Assembly (NCBI GenBank): GCA_002397275.1
Contig: DHAA01000017.1
Coordinates: 1-6,141 of the forward strand
Source: Thermacetogenium sp. UBA4966
GTDB lineage: Bacteria > Bacillota > DSM-12270 > Thermacetogeniales > Thermacetogeniaceae
Length of the DNA stretch: 6,141 bases
Direction of reading: 5' to 3'
Below, one piece after another: positions 1 through 6,141 of this stretch (positions are counted from its first letter, which is position 1; each line of letters opens with the position of its first letter). Under the pieces are notes generated by a model. That model was not told where the DNA came from and did no database searches. It saw nothing but the letters and a program-made list of their open reading frames with translations. A program made the position numbers and the translations under genes.

Positions 1-1034
1 CTTCCTTCGCCAACGACGCTCTGCTCTCCGATCACAGAACCCTCAAAAGCCCTGGCGCCGTCAAGTAAGCGAGCTCCTCTTCCCAGAACCGCGCCGCGCA
101 GCTCCGCCCTCTCCCCTACCAGGACATTATCCCACAAGATACACCTTTTCAGGGAAGATCCCTGTCCGATCCGCACCCTGTCGCCCAGCACAGCCAGGGG
201 GCCGATGCTTGCGTGAGGGCCGACAATACAGCGGTCCCCGATCACAAGCGGCGGGATCAGTTCGGCAGAGGGGTGGATGCGCGCATTTTTCCCCACCCGA
301 ATACCGGCAATACCGGCGCCGATATCCATCTCCTTCTCCAACATGTCAAACTGCGCCTGCATATATTGCTCTATGTTGCCGATATCGCACCAGTAGCCAT
401 CGGTCACGAAGGCATAAAGGGGCTGACCGGCGGCAAGCAAGCGAGGGAAAAGGTCCTTAGAAAAGTCAACCATCTCATTTTCATCGATGTACTCCAGGAT
501 CTCCGGTTCTAAAATATAGATTCCTGTATTGACAGTATCGCTGAACACCTCCCCCCACCCCGGTTTTTCCAGGAAGCGCATAATCCGCCCCTCTCCATCG
601 GTAATCACAACACCATACTCCAGGGGGCAAGTAACCGTGGTCAGGACCAGGGTAGCTAAAGCTTCTTTCTGCCGATGAAACTGAAAAGCATCCGCTAAAC
701 TGCAGTCTGTCAAGGCATCCCCGCTGATCACCACAAAGGTTTCATCCAAAAAAGCAGCGGTATTTTTTACGCTCCCTGCGGTGCCCAGGGGTTCGGTCTC
801 TGTGAAATAGCTCAGGCGGACGCCATAGCCGCGGCCGTCGCCAAAATAAGATTTAATTTCCTCAGGCAGGTACTGCAGGGTAACGGCTGCATCGAAAATG
901 CCGTGTCCATGCAGTAAACGAACGATATGCTCCATACAGGGACGGTTGAGCACCGGCGCCATCGGTTTGGGTAGAGTGCAGGTCAGGGGACGGAGACGCG
1001 ACCCCTCTCCTCCGGCCATAATCACTGCTTTCAA
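1..1034 (-). CDS. sugar-phosphate nucleotidyltransferase with beta-helix region, 5' part (3' end outside window)
   Basis: It probably makes an NDP-sugar from NTP and a sugar 1-phosphate in the cytoplasm (mannose-1-phosphate guanylyltransferase / glucose-1-phosphate nucleotidyltransferase type). I translated 344 residues, open to the window edge. Seen: the nucleotide-binding signature AGGEGSRLRPLT at 7-18 and PKPM at 22-25; LGTAGSVKN at 83-91; SGD at 104-106, whose Asp should bind the metal; FLEKP at 154-158; NTGIYILEP at 169-177; WCDIG at 215-219. From about residue 240, spaced I/V-G hexapeptide-like repeats indicate a left-handed beta-helix. TTG at 1034 is the start: it gives the expected LKAVIMAGG opening, has a Shine-Dalgarno 6 nt upstream and overlaps the glycosyltransferase stop by 4 nt. 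The next Met (residue 6) would remove the first beta strand. In Firmicutes such proteins can continue into a phosphomannomutase-like domain, which would lie off the left edge. Family is firm; substrate is unknown. Confidence 0.93.
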   Translation of the reverse strand, partial: MKAVIMAGGEGSRLRPLTCTLPKPMAPVLNRPCMEHIVRLLHGHGIFDAAVTLQYLPEEIKSYFGDGRGYGVRLSYFTETEPLGTAGSVKNTAAFLDETFVVISGDALTDCSLADAFQFHRQKEALATLVLTTVTCPLEYGVVITDGEGRIMRFLEKPGWGEVFSDTVNTGIYILEPEILEYIDENEMVDFSKDLFPRLLAAGQPLYAFVTDGYWCDIGNIEQYMQAQFDMLEKEMDIGAGIAGIRVGKNARIHPSAELIPPLVIGDRCIVGPHASIGPLAVLGDRVRIGQGSSLKRCILWDNVLVGERAELRGAVLGRGARLLDGARAFEGSVIGEQSVVGEG

Positions 1035-2368
1035 TGGTATCTCCCCCCTGCGAGTGTTTCCGCCGCTTCTTCTGGTTGGCGTTCTCCCTGCAGGTATCCG
1101 GGAACGGCATACCTGCCCATTTCTTTGATGCTCTGGCGCATTTTTTTCTGCAGGTCGACTTCAGCCAGGCGGGAATCGGTCTTCCAGGCGCTGGCCTCAT
1201 AGTGGTCATGAACATCCGCGTAAACCTCCCTGGTTTTGTAAGCGATCTCCTCCCAGGTATACATTTTCCGCAGATCCTGATAAGCCCGTCTGGCCAATCT
1301 GTCCGCCAGGTCGGGATCATGCAGCAGCCGCAAGATGTTGTCGGCTAAAGAGTTGGGGTTCCCCGGATAGCATTTCAAGCCGTTTATTTCATGCCGCACA
1401 ATCTCGCCCAGTCCCCCCACATCAGATACCACTACCGGAGTTTGAGCGGCCATCGCCTCCAGGGCCACCATACCGAAAGGCTCGTAAAGGCTGGGAAAAA
1501 CAGCCGCGTCCGCCTCTCTGTAGAGAAAATCCCTGGTATCGTCGTCGATATAACCGGTGAAATAAACCCTTTCATAAACACCCATATCCATAGCTCTATT
1601 TTTCAGATAATTCAAAGCCGGCCCCTTACCGGCGATGATGAACTTAACCCCTGCATAATGCTGAACCACCTTGGAAACGGCATCCAGGAGAATCTGGGCC
1701 CCTTTTTCCTGCACCAGCCTCCCTACAAAAAACACGATCTTCTCTCCGGTGGCGGCATACTGTTCCCGGGAGAGTTGTTCCGCATCCCTCCGCCGGTAGC
1801 GGCCCAGATCGACCCCGTTGGGAACAACGCGTATCTTATCCGCAGGAAGCTGAAAGACGCGCTTTAATTCCTGTTCCATATAGCGGCTGCAGACGATAAC
1901 CCGCCAGGCTTCATAGGTTAGCCACCACTCCACATCGCTGATGTAGCGCTGCAGGTCATTATGCAGCCCCTGGTTTCGCCCGTACTCAGTGGCGTGTACC
2001 GTGGCGATCAACGGCTTCCTGTATGACTGCTTGATCACCCGCCCGGCATAGGCGACCAGCCAGTCATGGGCATGCACCAGATCCAGATCAGCCAGAGAGT
2101 TAATCAATGGTATGGCATACTCCACCATGCGCAGATTAAGCTGCAGGATCCAGGTAAGGAAATCAGGAGCAGAGAGATTATAGGGCTGTATCCTATAGAC
2201 ATAGACACCCCCATCCTGCCCATACTCCTTGGACTCCGCGTCACCGATAGTGATCAGGTGCACCTCATCCCCCGCCGCTGCCAGCGCGGTGGTCAGGTCA
2301 TAGACATGCTGGGCCAATCCTCCCACACTGTGCGGGGGATACTCCCAGGAAAGCATTAATATCCGCAT
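1031..2368 (-). CDS. GT-B fold glycosyltransferase, GT4 / glycogen-synthase-like
   Basis: A cytoplasmic retaining glycosyltransferase of 445 residues, expected to transfer a sugar from a nucleotide sugar. The N-terminal acceptor domain opens with MRILMLSWEYPPHSVGG, including the Gly-Gly loop at 16-17, and has HAHDW at 99-103. The C-terminal donor domain has VPNGVD at 182-187, VGRL..EKG at about 215-223 and the EX7E pair E296/E304 in PSLYEPFGMVALEA, which in this family contacts donor sugar and phosphate. The WEYPP opening and HAHDW recall actinobacterial and archaeal glycogen (alpha-glucan) synthases, but many GT4 mannosyl- and glucosyltransferases look alike, so I give no symbol. An in-frame ATG at 2425 would add 19 residues; it has no ribosome site and the extension is unlike the family, whereas 2368 has AAGGAG 8 nt upstream. 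The gene is first in the minus-strand operon, and the downstream nucleotidyltransferase may supply its donor (inference). Confidence 0.93.
   Translation of the reverse strand: MRILMLSWEYPPHSVGGLAQHVYDLTTALAAAGDEVHLITIGDAESKEYGQDGGVYVYRIQPYNLSAPDFLTWILQLNLRMVEYAIPLINSLADLDLVHAHDWLVAYAGRVIKQSYRKPLIATVHATEYGRNQGLHNDLQRYISDVEWWLTYEAWRVIVCSRYMEQELKRVFQLPADKIRVVPNGVDLGRYRRRDAEQLSREQYAATGEKIVFFVGRLVQEKGAQILLDAVSKVVQHYAGVKFIIAGKGPALNYLKNRAMDMGVYERVYFTGYIDDDTRDFLYREADAAVFPSLYEPFGMVALEAMAAQTPVVVSDVGGLGEIVRHEINGLKCYPGNPNSLADNILRLLHDPDLADRLARRAYQDLRKMYTWEEIAYKTREVYADVHDHYEASAWKTDSRLAEVDLQKKMRQSIKEMGRYAVPGYLQGERQPEEAAETLAGGRYH
1041..1049 (-). promoter_or_regulatory. ribosome binding site for the TTG-started nucleotidyltransferase
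   Basis: AGGGGGGAG on the minus strand lies inside the last codons of the glycosyltransferase and ends 6 nt before the TTG at 1034. It supports the non-ATG start. With the TTGA overlap, it suggests ribosomes ending the first gene re-initiate on the second. Confidence 0.75.
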
Positions 2369-2376
2369 TACCGCAT

Positions 2377-2382
2377 CTCCTT
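2377..2382 (-). promoter_or_regulatory. ribosome binding site fixing the glycosyltransferase start
   Basis: AAGGAG on the minus strand with an 8-nt spacer to ATG 2368. It decides between this start and the in-frame upstream ATG at 2425, which is preceded by AAAATCTAAG with no useful Shine-Dalgarno. Confidence 0.85.
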
Positions 2383-2396
2383 GCCATTTCATGTTG

Positions 2397-2405
2397 TAAT
2401 GTATG
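2397..2405 (-). promoter_or_regulatory. candidate -10 element (sigma-E/sigma-K-like) for the sugar operon
   Basis: The minus strand reads CATACATTA. This fits the mother-cell sporulation -10 patterns CATACANT (sigma-E) and CATANNNTA (sigma-K). Transcription would begin near 2390, giving a leader of about 22 nt with the AAGGAG site correctly placed. I see no convincing -35 at the expected distance, so this rests on the -10 box alone and could be chance. No clear sigma-A pair was found on this strand either. Confidence 0.25.
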
Positions 2406-2435
2406 TTTACGTACCGGACAGCCATCTTAGATTTT

Positions 2436-2462
2436 GCAACAGGGCCGGTTCTGGTCTGCTGC
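2436..2462. repeat. imperfect inverted repeat in the intergenic region
   Basis: Arms GCAACAG (2436-2442) and CTGCTGC (2456-2462) pair at 6 of 7 positions around a 13-nt centre that adds a CC/GG pair. No T-run follows on either strand, so it is not a terminator. It lies between the two candidate promoters and could be an operator or chance. Confidence 0.2.
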
Positions 2463-2528
2463 GGAACTCACCGCGCGTAATTGGCTTTAATGGATGTTGA
2501 TTTTTCTTCTTAGTATGCGACCCAAGCG

Positions 2529-2550
2529 GGCAAATATACGGCAAATACAT
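2529..2550 (+). repeat. 11-bp-period direct repeat upstream of the ger promoter candidate
   Basis: GGCAAATATAC is followed immediately by GGCAAATACAT, two copies matching at 9 of 11 positions with GGCAAATA identical. The period is about one helical turn, so both copies face the same side of the DNA. The second copy runs into the candidate -35 element, which fits a regulator site, though no known operator was recognised. Confidence 0.4.
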
Positions 2551-2576
2551 GAACGGCATTGTTTTCAGGGATAATA
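2547..2576 (+). promoter_or_regulatory. candidate sigma-G-like promoter of the ger operon
   Basis: ACATG at 2547-2551 and GATAATA at 2570-2576 are separated by 18 nt. Against the Bacillus sigma-G pattern (gHATr, 18 nt, cATnhTA) this is 4 of 5 and 6 of 7 matches. Transcription would start near 2583, about 30 nt before the gerAA ATG. Germinant receptor operons are known to be transcribed in the forespore by sigma-G, so both sequence and context agree. It was found by eye and not scored against the whole region. Confidence 0.4.
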
Positions 2577-2603
2577 TTAAACGTAAACAAAACCTTGGGA
2601 AGC

Positions 2604-2609
2604 GGGGAG
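2604..2609 (+). promoter_or_regulatory. ribosome binding site of gerAA, short spacer
   Basis: GGGGAG lies only 4 nt before ATG 2614, shorter than the usual spacing and possibly a cause of modest translation. No better start exists nearby: the next Met is residue 18, and it has no clear ribosome site. Confidence 0.6.
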
Positions 2610-2613
2610 AAAA

Positions 2614-4245
2614 ATGGTCCCCTTTTTTAAATGGCTAGGCAAAATAATCGGACGCTCCGGGGATATGGCGGCCGGGTATTCATTGAAACCGGGCGATCCC
2701 GGCTATGAGGAGCAGCGCGCCCTTACTTCTCAACTGGATAAAAACCTGAAAATACTAACTGATATCTTTAGGCTGTGCGATGATCTTATCATCCGGGAAA
2801 TTATCATCGGCAGAGGCAAACAACAAGTGCGCGCAGCAATAATTTATCTCGATCCGCTGATCAATTATTCACAGCTGCAGCAAAGTCTGATGCGCTCCCT
2901 GCTGGCTGTGGAAGAACTGCCGCGCCCAGGAATTTCAGCGGATTGGCTGCTCAAGAAGGTGCTGGGCAACGGAAGTGTCTCTGAGGAAGAAAAATGGGTA
3001 GAGGTTAGCGACGGAATCAATAGGGGGGCTGTTTGCCTCTTACTCGAAGGGTTGAACAAAGCGCTGCTCGTCAAGACTAGGGAAAAAACAAGCCGTCCGG
3101 TCGGCCAGCCCGTAACGGAAACAGTGTTCCGGGGGCCCAGCGACGCCTTTGTCGAAGATGTGCGCACGAACTTAGCGCTATTACGCAAACGCCTGCCCAC
3201 CTCACGACTGGCTGTGGAAGACCTGGAGGTCGGTGAAATAACAAAAACGAAAATTAAACTTGTTTATTTGAAAGGTTATGTCATCGACGGATTGGTTGCA
3301 GAAATCAAAGAACGCTTACGGCGCATTAAAATAGACGGAATCGTGGGCAGCGGCCAGGTAGAGGAATTGATCGAGGACTGCCCCTACAGCCCGTTCAGCA
3401 CCTGTGAGGCCACAGAGAGGCCGGACAAGCTGGCGGCGAACATTTTAGAGGGAAGGGCCGCTCTGGTATTCGACAACACCCCCTTTGCCCTGCTGATGCC
3501 CGTCACCCTTGCGGCGCAAATACAGAGCCCGCAGGATTACTATGAACGCTATTGGTACAGCTCTTTTATCAGACTTCTGCGCTGGGTATCGCTCCTCATC
3601 GCGCTCCTCGGCCCCTCCCTCTATATAGCTGTGATCACCTTTCATCACGAACTGCTGCCCACATCTCTGCTGATGAGTATTATCATAGCCCGCGAAGGGA
3701 TACCGCTGCCTGCCTTCGCCGAGGCTCTGCTCATGGAGCTTATCTTTGAGGTGCTGCGCGAAGCAGGGCTCCGCCTCCCTCGCGCCTTCGGTCAAACGAT
3801 CAGCATCGTGGGCGCCATCGTCATCGGACAAACAGCGGTAAACGCCGGACTGGCGTCGCCGGCGATGGTCATAGTTGTATCGCTGACCGCGATCGCAACC
3901 TTTACCATCCCCTCGCCGAGTATGGCCAACAGCATACGCATTCTGCGTTTTCCTCTGATGGTTTTCGCGGCTTCTTTCGGCCTGATCGGTTTGCTTTTGG
4001 CAGCATCCGTATTGACCTCTCACCTGTGTTCCCTTCGCTCCTTCGGCGTCCCCTTTCTTTCCCCTTTAGCGCCCCTCACCTTCAGCGATCTGAAGGACAC
4101 CCTGATCCGGGCGCCCAGCTGGAAAATGCGCCTGCGGCCGCGCCTCACCGGCTACGCCGACCCCCAGCGGCAAAACGCAGGCATAAAACCGCGCCCGCCT
4201 GTAGTAAAGGGCAAAACCTCTGTTAAAAGGAGGGGGAAAAAATAA
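2614..4245 (+). CDS. gerAA: spore germination receptor subunit A, GerA family
   Basis: The A subunit of a GerA-type germinant receptor in the spore inner membrane; with the B and C subunits it senses a small germinant and triggers ion and dipicolinate release. It has 543 residues, at the long end for the family. Seen: a soluble N-terminal part (about 1-315) with RGPSDAFVEDVRTNLALLRKRL-type sequence at 173-194 and EGRAALVFDNTPFALLMP at 279-296; then hydrophobic segments near 322-343, 347-358, 366-382, 394-411, 414-434 and 445-467. Typical family blocks are FHHELLPTSLL at 343-353, REGIPLP at 360-366 and the late R.PSWKMRLRPRL at 499-511. The C-terminal tail (about 515-543) is basic and rich in Pro and Lys. 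Its TAA overlaps the gerAB ATG by one base (TAATG). The symbol marks the family; which paralogue (gerA, gerB, gerK or other) cannot be told, and neither can the germinant. Confidence 0.95.
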   Translation: MVPFFKWLGKIIGRSGDMAAGYSLKPGDPGYEEQRALTSQLDKNLKILTDIFRLCDDLIIREIIIGRGKQQVRAAIIYLDPLINYSQLQQSLMRSLLAVEELPRPGISADWLLKKVLGNGSVSEEEKWVEVSDGINRGAVCLLLEGLNKALLVKTREKTSRPVGQPVTETVFRGPSDAFVEDVRTNLALLRKRLPTSRLAVEDLEVGEITKTKIKLVYLKGYVIDGLVAEIKERLRRIKIDGIVGSGQVEELIEDCPYSPFSTCEATERPDKLAANILEGRAALVFDNTPFALLMPVTLAAQIQSPQDYYERYWYSSFIRLLRWVSLLIALLGPSLYIAVITFHHELLPTSLLMSIIIAREGIPLPAFAEALLMELIFEVLREAGLRLPRAFGQTISIVGAIVIGQTAVNAGLASPAMVIVVSLTAIATFTIPSPSMANSIRILRFPLMVFAASFGLIGLLLAASVLTSHLCSLRSFGVPFLSPLAPLTFSDLKDTLIRAPSWKMRLRPRLTGYADPQRQNAGIKPRPPVVKGKTSVKRRGKK

Positions 4246-5348
4246 TGCTGGACAGGGGACGCATCAGCAGTGTGCAGCTTTTATTGCTGTTAATAATCGT
4301 CGACGCGGCTACCGCTTTCCTCTTCGGCCCAACGGCAGCCATACAGCTTGCCGGCCGGGACAGCTGGCTCAGTGTTTCGGTGATAGCCTCAGCTTTCGGG
4401 CTGGCGGTAGCCCTGGTATGTATCGCCCTCGCCCGCAGGTTCTCGCAACAGGTGTTCACCGCATACCTGCCGCAGATCCTGGGAAAAATCCCCGGGAAAA
4501 TTTTAGCTGCCGCCTATGCCGCGGTATTTATCCATTACACCGCCGTCATTTTAAATCAGGGATCTACTTTTATCCATGTCGCTTTTTTAAGAGATACCCC
4601 TCCCATGATCCTAGATATAATTGCCATCCTGGCGGTCATCTACGCCGTCTACCTGGGGATCGAGGTCATCGCCCGCCAAAATGAGATCGTCTGGCCTGTC
4701 TGGATCCTCTCGCTTGTTGTCATATTTATCCTGGCAGCCAAGGAGATAAATCCTCATAACCTGAAGCCGTTTCTGGAAAACGGGATCATGCCTGTCCTTA
4801 AGGGCGGCCTGCTTATCTGTCCCTTTCGGGGAGAGGTCTTTATTTTGCTCATGCTTTTCCCTTACCTTAACCAAAAACAGGAGGCAATTAAAACAGCCGG
4901 TTACTTTCTCCTTGCCCAGACTGTTGTGCCGGCGCTGATTGCCGCGACGATTGTCGGAGTCTTTGGCGACGTTGTCCCCGCTGCCCTTGCCTTTCCCGCT
5001 TATAATTTGGCTCGCTACATCTCGGTCGCTCAGTTTCTGGAACGCATTCAGGTCCTGATCGTGGTCATGTGGATGGCCGGGGTAATTATCAAAGCAACGG
5101 TATTCTTCCACTCCGCCGCGGTTGCCGCGGCCAGCACACTAGGGCTGAAAAACTACCAGGTAACCGTCCTTCCCATCGCTGTCGCTGTGGTGGCCATCAG
5201 CAAGGTTTTTTACGGAACTCACTTGCAGTTGACCGATTTCCTGTTCAAGATCTGGCCCTATTACGGATTTGCCGTAGAACTTCTGATCCCGGCCGTAATT
5301 TTATTGATCGCCATCATCCGCAAGAAAGGTGGAAAAAACAAGCCATGA
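4245..5348 (+). CDS. gerAB: spore germination receptor subunit B, GerA family
   Basis: An integral membrane subunit of 367 residues, the usual size, belonging to the APC transporter superfamily. In GerA receptors this subunit is thought to hold the germinant pocket and is linked to an ion-conducting path. About ten hydrophobic segments are visible, near 10-35, 41-63, 82-105, 120-141, 148-165, 184-206, 216-238, 269-290, 303-320 and 337-358. Family blocks include GIEVIARQNEI at 138-148 and, from 257 to 289, ARYISVAQFLERIQ followed by a MWMAGVIIKATVFFH-like helix. The tail is basic (RKKGGKNKP). The ribosome site AAGGAGG at 4227-4233 lies inside the end of gerAA with an 11-nt spacer, and the ATG shares a base with the gerAA stop. 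Its TGA overlaps the gerAC start as ATGA. Nothing is truncated or broken. Confidence 0.95.
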   Translation: MLDRGRISSVQLLLLLIIVDAATAFLFGPTAAIQLAGRDSWLSVSVIASAFGLAVALVCIALARRFSQQVFTAYLPQILGKIPGKILAAAYAAVFIHYTAVILNQGSTFIHVAFLRDTPPMILDIIAILAVIYAVYLGIEVIARQNEIVWPVWILSLVVIFILAAKEINPHNLKPFLENGIMPVLKGGLLICPFRGEVFILLMLFPYLNQKQEAIKTAGYFLLAQTVVPALIAATIVGVFGDVVPAALAFPAYNLARYISVAQFLERIQVLIVVMWMAGVIIKATVFFHSAAVAAASTLGLKNYQVTVLPIAVAVVAISKVFYGTHLQLTDFLFKIWPYYGFAVELLIPAVILLIAIIRKKGGKNKP

Positions 5349-6141
5349 TCAAGCCGACACATAAAACCGCAAGGAAAGCAGCAATTCTTTTTCTCGTCTT
5401 TTTACTCCTTTTCACCCCCGGGTGCTGGGACAGAAGGGAAATACAAATACTGAACATCAATTCCGCCATCGGGTTTGACCCGATCACTATAGACGGCCAA
5501 AGCAAAATCCTGATGTCGGTACTCACGATTAAGCCTTCCCAGGCGGCTGGAGGCAGTGGGAACACGAATACCGCGGGAGGCCCCCAAACACAGGCGACGA
5601 CAAGCGGAGTGGTTATTTCCGTCACCGGGGAAACCATACAGGACGCTGTGCGCAACTGGGGCCAGCGCTCATCCCGACAGCTCTTCATGGGTCATACCGT
5701 GCTTTTTGTGATTGGAGAAGATTTTGCCAGGGAAGGGATCGGCAGGGTGATCGATTTCGGTACCCGCAACCGGGATATCCCGGAGCGGGCTATGATTACG
5801 GTCTGTGAAGGGTCGGCGCGTGATTGTCTTCAGGCCCAGTCCGAATTTGAACCGCTGCTTTCCACCGAGGTTTATAATATACTCAATCTCAATAAATTGT
5901 ATACATCTAAAACCAAAGAGACGAACATCCTTGAGGTGATGTACGACATTGTAACCCCGGGGATAGAGCTTGCCCTCCCCTACGTCAAAACCTTTACGCC
6001 TCCGGAAAAGGGGTCCATCGTCAGGCAGCTCCCGGCAACCGGTGAGGAAGGCTCCGCTGAAGAAAGCTCCGGCGAAGGGGACCAGCCCCATAAGAAGGTT
6101 TTGTCTATGGCGGGAACAGTTGCTTTCCGCGGTGAAAAACT
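5345..6141 (+). CDS. gerAC: spore germination receptor lipoprotein subunit C, GerA family, 5' part (3' end outside window)
   Basis: The lipoprotein subunit of the receptor, anchored to the outer face of the spore inner membrane. I translated 265 complete codons, open to the window edge; family members run to roughly 370-400 residues, so about the last third is missing. Seen: a signal peptide with basic start (MIKPTHKTARK), hydrophobic core 12-23 and lipobox TPGC, with the lipidated Cys expected at 27 followed by the family hallmark WDRRE. Thr at lipobox -3 is less common than Leu. Further family blocks are TGETIQDAVRNWGQRSSRQLFMGH within 94-117 and MAGTVAFRGEK at 255-265, which begins the last domain. 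Two low-complexity stretches stand out: Gly/Thr/Gln-rich at about 65-86 and acidic at about 232-246. ATG 5345 overlaps the gerAB TGA by 4 nt; AAAGGTGG at 5325-5332 is a somewhat distant ribosome site. Confidence 0.93.
   Translation, partial: MIKPTHKTARKAAILFLVFLLLFTPGCWDRREIQILNINSAIGFDPITIDGQSKILMSVLTIKPSQAAGGSGNTNTAGGPQTQATTSGVVISVTGETIQDAVRNWGQRSSRQLFMGHTVLFVIGEDFAREGIGRVIDFGTRNRDIPERAMITVCEGSARDCLQAQSEFEPLLSTEVYNILNLNKLYTSKTKETNILEVMYDIVTPGIELALPYVKTFTPPEKGSIVRQLPATGEEGSAEESSGEGDQPHKKVLSMAGTVAFRGEK

Larger units (their letters stand above)
2369..2613. other. intergenic region between divergent operons
   Basis: No gene is seen here; this is the shared 5' region of both units. It is more AT-rich than the flanking genes, especially 2500-2600. 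By eye it holds the glycosyltransferase ribosome site (2377-2382), a CATACATTA box on the minus strand (2397-2405), an imperfect dyad (2436-2462), an 11-bp-period direct repeat (2529-2550), a sigma-G-like promoter on the plus strand (2547-2576) and the gerAA ribosome site (2604-2609). No hairpin followed by a T-run, no T-box and no riboswitch fold was recognised. Confidence 0.8.

Noticed and set aside
862..1320. 152-codon minus-strand frame across the glycosyltransferase/nucleotidyltransferase junction
   Set aside because: It is out of frame with two well-supported genes on the same strand and covers their conserved ends. It has no ribosome site or recognisable domain.
2369..2425. 19-residue N-terminal extension of the glycosyltransferase from ATG 2425
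   Set aside because: No ribosome site precedes it. The family opens at MRILMLSWEYPP, and a strong AAGGAG site sits 8 nt before ATG 2368. The candidate promoter would also lie inside the extension.
2436..2462. Imperfect dyad as a transcription terminator
   Set aside because: The stem is interrupted, no T-run follows on either strand, and it lies between divergent 5' ends where no terminator is needed.
2405..2588. Inverted 8-bp match GTTTACGT (2405-2412) and ACGTAAAC (2581-2588), one near each candidate start site
   Set aside because: A single 8-bp match somewhere in a region this size is about what chance gives. The symmetry is appealing, but nothing else supports a shared operator.
3445..4023. 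192-codon open frame on the minus strand opposite gerAA
   Set aside because: It lies wholly antisense to the conserved gerAA membrane domain. The product is hydrophilic, low in pattern and rich in Arg, Gly, Asp and Gln, as expected for a shadow frame.
4611..5111. 166-codon minus-strand frame opposite gerAB, and similar frames opposite gerAC at 5314-5688 and 5669-6091
   Set aside because: They are antisense to clear GerAB and GerAC coding sequence and have the composition of shadow frames.

Overview
The window holds two divergent transcription units separated by about 245 bp, and points to an endospore-forming Firmicute. It carries a complete gerAA and gerAB and most of gerAC of a GerA-type spore germinant receptor, a family known from spore formers. 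The moderately GC-rich sequence and purine-rich Shine-Dalgarno sites fit a clostridial lineage such as Peptococcales or Moorellales, but the genus cannot be read from the sequence.

Left unit (minus strand, positions 2368 down to 1 and beyond). The first gene is a GT-B fold glycosyltransferase of the GT4 / glycogen-synthase-like group. It overlaps by 4 nt a sugar-phosphate nucleotidyltransferase with a left-handed beta-helix region, which runs off the left edge. The second gene starts with TTG in a TTGA stop/start overlap. Together they look like an activated-sugar synthesis plus sugar-transfer pair, with an alpha-glucan or a cell-surface or spore polysaccharide as possible products. The exact substrates cannot be assigned.

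Intergenic region (2369-2613). No gene is seen. It contains a good sigma-G-like promoter match for the ger operon, with an 11-bp-period direct repeat just upstream. It also contains a CATACATTA box resembling a sigma-E/sigma-K -10 element in front of the glycosyltransferase, and a weak central dyad. All are candidates found by eye.

Right unit (plus strand, 2614 to beyond 6141). gerAA, gerAB and gerAC follow in canonical order with stop/start overlaps TAATG and ATGA, so they are almost certainly one operon with coupled translation. GerAA and GerAB form the inner-membrane receptor core, and GerAC is the lipoprotein subunit facing the outside of the spore membrane. The germinant cannot be predicted.

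I see no mobile element, CRISPR array, RNA gene or pseudogene. I found no clearly undescribed system. The points most worth checking are the regulatory elements between the two operons and whether the sugar operon is under sporulation control.
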